A DNA stretch of 6,287 nt, taken from Candidatus Magasanikiibacteriota bacterium (GTDB lineage: Bacteria > Patescibacteriota > Patescibacteriia > Magasanikbacterales > GWA2-37-8). Shown here piece after piece: positions 5,223 through 6,287 of the stretch. The stretch is taken from NCBI GenBank assembly GCA_026396535.1, contig JAPLWP010000001.1, forward strand, positions 1 to 6,287, written 5' to 3'. Each line of letters begins with the position of its first letter. Within the stretch, counting starts at the first letter, position 1. The notes below the pieces were generated by a model that had not been told where the DNA came from, made no database searches, and worked only from the letters and a program-made list of their open reading frames with translations. Both the position numbers and the translations under genes were made by a program.

Positions 5223-5231
5223 TGTGGATAA
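5223..5231 (-). promoter_or_regulatory. Single consensus DnaA box
   Basis: TTATCCACA on the minus strand is a perfect match to the DnaA-box consensus TTATNCACA. It lies 6 bases upstream of the -35 of the cobalamin operon promoter and just after the stop of the small hypothetical gene. A single box can occur by chance; there is no cluster or AT-rich unwinding element to suggest an origin. Confidence 0.3.
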
Positions 5232-5236
5232 CTAAA

Positions 5237-5503
5237 TTAGGCGCGGCGGCGAGGGTATAATGATTCGTTTATTCGTCGTCTTTCATCCGGAGTTATTTTT
5301 TTCCAATCTTTGCCGCGATATTCCGGCTCGTCTTTTTCATCGTCCGCGTCAGGTTTTGGGGAATCATAGCGGGCCATTATTTCTGCCACTGGTGGCATCT
5401 TTATTTCTTTGGCGGGCGGTTGTTGTATTTCTGGTTTTTTTGCTAAATTTCCTTCAAATGGTAAATTATATTGACTTTCAATTTTTGGTTTACGCATTGT
5501 CAT
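5237..5503 (-). CDS. Small charged hypothetical protein (88 aa)
   Basis: I do not recognise this protein. It has no signal peptide, cysteine or membrane segment. It is Pro/Lys/Glu/Asp-rich and looks largely disordered, with an acidic cluster DADDEKDEPE (52-61) and a very basic C-terminus (DERRRINESLYPRRRA, 73-88) that might form a short amphipathic helix. It starts with ATG overlapping the stop of the glycosyltransferase gene (ATGA, 4-base overlap), which strongly supports it as a genuine, translationally coupled gene; ATG at codon 3 is a possible alternative start. The mix of acidic and Arg-rich ends would suit binding to a nucleic acid, ribosome or membrane surface, but nothing in the sequence decides this. 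No terminator is seen after its stop, so transcripts may run on into the cobalamin leader. Confidence 0.65.
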   Translation of the reverse strand: MTMRKPKIESQYNLPFEGNLAKKPEIQQPPAKEIKMPPVAEIMARYDSPKPDADDEKDEPEYRGKDWKKITPDERRRINESLYPRRRA

Positions 5504-6207
5504 ATTTTTTTAAATTTCAATTTAAAAATGATAACAAAAAATTCTTTAATTTCTTTTTTACCTAGTTTAGATTTACCAACTTCTCTATCTTTAAATGTAA
5601 CAGGGATTTCAATGATTGTAAAGCCTAGTTTTTCAGTGCGATAAAGTAGTTCTTCTTGAAAAGCGTAGCCGTTGCTTTTGATAGTATTGATATCAATTTT
5701 TTCTAATACCCCACGACGGAAACAGCGAAAGCCGGCAGTGATGTCGCGGGTAGTGAGTCCAAGTAGTAGGCGAGAGAACATCATGGCGCAGTTGCTCATG
5801 AGATGACGGCGGAAATTCCAGCCAACTATTTTGCCACCTTTAATTTTGCGTGAACCGATTGCCAAGTCAGCGCCGTTTTCACAAGCTGATATTAAGCGTA
5901 CCAAATCTTGAGGGTCGTGCGAAAAATCCGCATCCATTTCGATGATTAACTCAGCTTGTAGAGATAATGCTTTTTTGAATCCGGCGATATATGCACTGCC
6001 AATACCAAGCTTGCCATTGCGACGCACTAAATATAAATCTTGATAAATTTGCTGCGCTTCTGCCACCGCTTGTGCAGTTTTGTCTGGAGAATTATCATCC
6101 ACCACAATAATTTTCAGATCAGGAATTTGCAAAGCAAAAATTTTATTGATTAGGTTTACAATATTTTCTCGTTCGTTGTAAGTTGGAATAACAACAAAAG
6201 TTTTCAT
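5500..6207 (-). CDS. GT2 glycosyltransferase, polyprenyl-phosphate mannose synthase (DPM1)-like
   Basis: This 235-aa GT-A fold family 2 enzyme likely transfers a hexose (mannose or glucose) from a nucleotide sugar to polyprenyl phosphate on the inner membrane face. Motifs in order: VVIPTYNE (5-12), VDDNSPDKT (36-44) for the nucleotide, EMDADFSHDP (90-99) with the metal-binding DAD, AIGSR (116-120), TRDITAGFRCFRR (153-165), GYAFQEELLYR (180-190) and IPVTFKDREVGKSKL (201-215). These match the dolichol-phosphate mannosyltransferase subgroup. It is the short form: there is no C-terminal membrane domain, only a basic, hydrophobic tail (FKLKFKKI). I chose ATG at 6207, two bases after the guaA stop, because the protein then begins MKTFVVIPTYNE as usual; GTG at 6219 would add four residues and overlap guaA. 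It may feed sugar to lipid-linked glycan or glycoprotein assembly. The acceptor and sugar are not determined. Confidence 0.88.
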   Translation of the reverse strand: MKTFVVIPTYNERENIVNLINKIFALQIPDLKIIVVDDNSPDKTAQAVAEAQQIYQDLYLVRRNGKLGIGSAYIAGFKKALSLQAELIIEMDADFSHDPQDLVRLISACENGADLAIGSRKIKGGKIVGWNFRRHLMSNCAMMFSRLLLGLTTRDITAGFRCFRRGVLEKIDINTIKSNGYAFQEELLYRTEKLGFTIIEIPVTFKDREVGKSKLGKKEIKEFFVIIFKLKFKKI

Positions 6208-6209
6208 AT

Positions 6210-6287
6210 TTATTCCCACTCAATGGTGCCGGGCGGTTTATTGGTGAGATCATAAAAAATATAATCTACCGCGTGCAGAGCTTTTAT
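6210..6287 (-). CDS. guaA: GMP synthase (glutamine-hydrolysing), C-terminal end
   Basis: The last 25 codons of a minus-strand gene encode YDLTNKPPGTIEWE followed by TAA (6212-6210). The terminal K-P-P-x-T-I-E-W-E is the highly conserved C-terminus of GuaA, which amidates XMP to GMP in purine synthesis. The rest of the gene is outside the window. The downstream glycosyltransferase starts two bases after the stop, so the two are probably cotranscribed. Confidence 0.9.
   Translation of the reverse strand: MKALHAVDYIFYDLTNKPPGTIEWE

Noticed and set aside
6208..6219. GTG at 6219 as the start of the glycosyltransferase
   Set aside because: The ATG at 6207 gives the usual family N-terminus and avoids overlapping the conserved end of guaA.

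Overview
The window looks like a piece of a small, low-to-moderate-GC bacterial genome. It has compact operons, ATGA and 20-nt gene overlaps, weak Shine-Dalgarno sites and strong bidirectional hairpin terminators. The surface proteins have Thr/Pro-rich linkers and membrane anchors, and there is a lipoprotein. Together these would fit a host-dependent, cobalamin-scavenging lineage such as the Patescibacteria (CPR). That placement is inference from style and content; the window has no phylogenetic marker beyond the tail of guaA.

Layout, left to right. (1) 1-123: 3' end of an unidentified plus-strand gene, followed by a terminator. (2) 174-981: a terminator hairpin whose right arm overlaps the -35 box of a strong extended -10 promoter, which drives a 239-aa lipoprotein of unknown function. 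(3) 982-1157: two hairpins without U-tracts, then a bidirectional terminator shared by the convergent genes. (4) 1158-5009, minus strand: a three-gene operon. In transcription order it encodes a membrane-anchored DUF4430 protein, a 915-aa multidomain surface protein (GH16-like, DUF4430-like, Ig-like, alpha/alpha toroid, Thr-rich stalk, C-terminal membrane segment), and a six-helix DUF6580 membrane protein resembling an ECF S component. (5) 5021-5216: the control region of that operon, with a promoter, a compact cobalamin riboswitch and an intrinsic terminator just before the first start codon. (6) 5237-6287, minus strand: the 3' end of guaA, a polyprenyl-phosphate-mannose-synthase-like GT2 glycosyltransferase and a small charged hypothetical protein, in one tight operon.

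The main result is region 4 plus 5. The alpha/alpha toroid and the DUF4430 fold are the two halves of animal transcobalamin and intrinsic factor. Here both are encoded under a cobalamin riboswitch, together with a small transporter-like membrane protein. The simplest reading is a surface corrinoid capture and uptake system in an organism that does not make B12. A sugar-binding or sugar-cleaving GH16-like domain is fused to the capture protein, and DUF6580 is the candidate permease. The riboswitch can be read mechanistically: a P13-like hairpin that would form when ligand is bound uses the same UUUUCC segment that could pair with the terminator stem, so ligand should favour termination.
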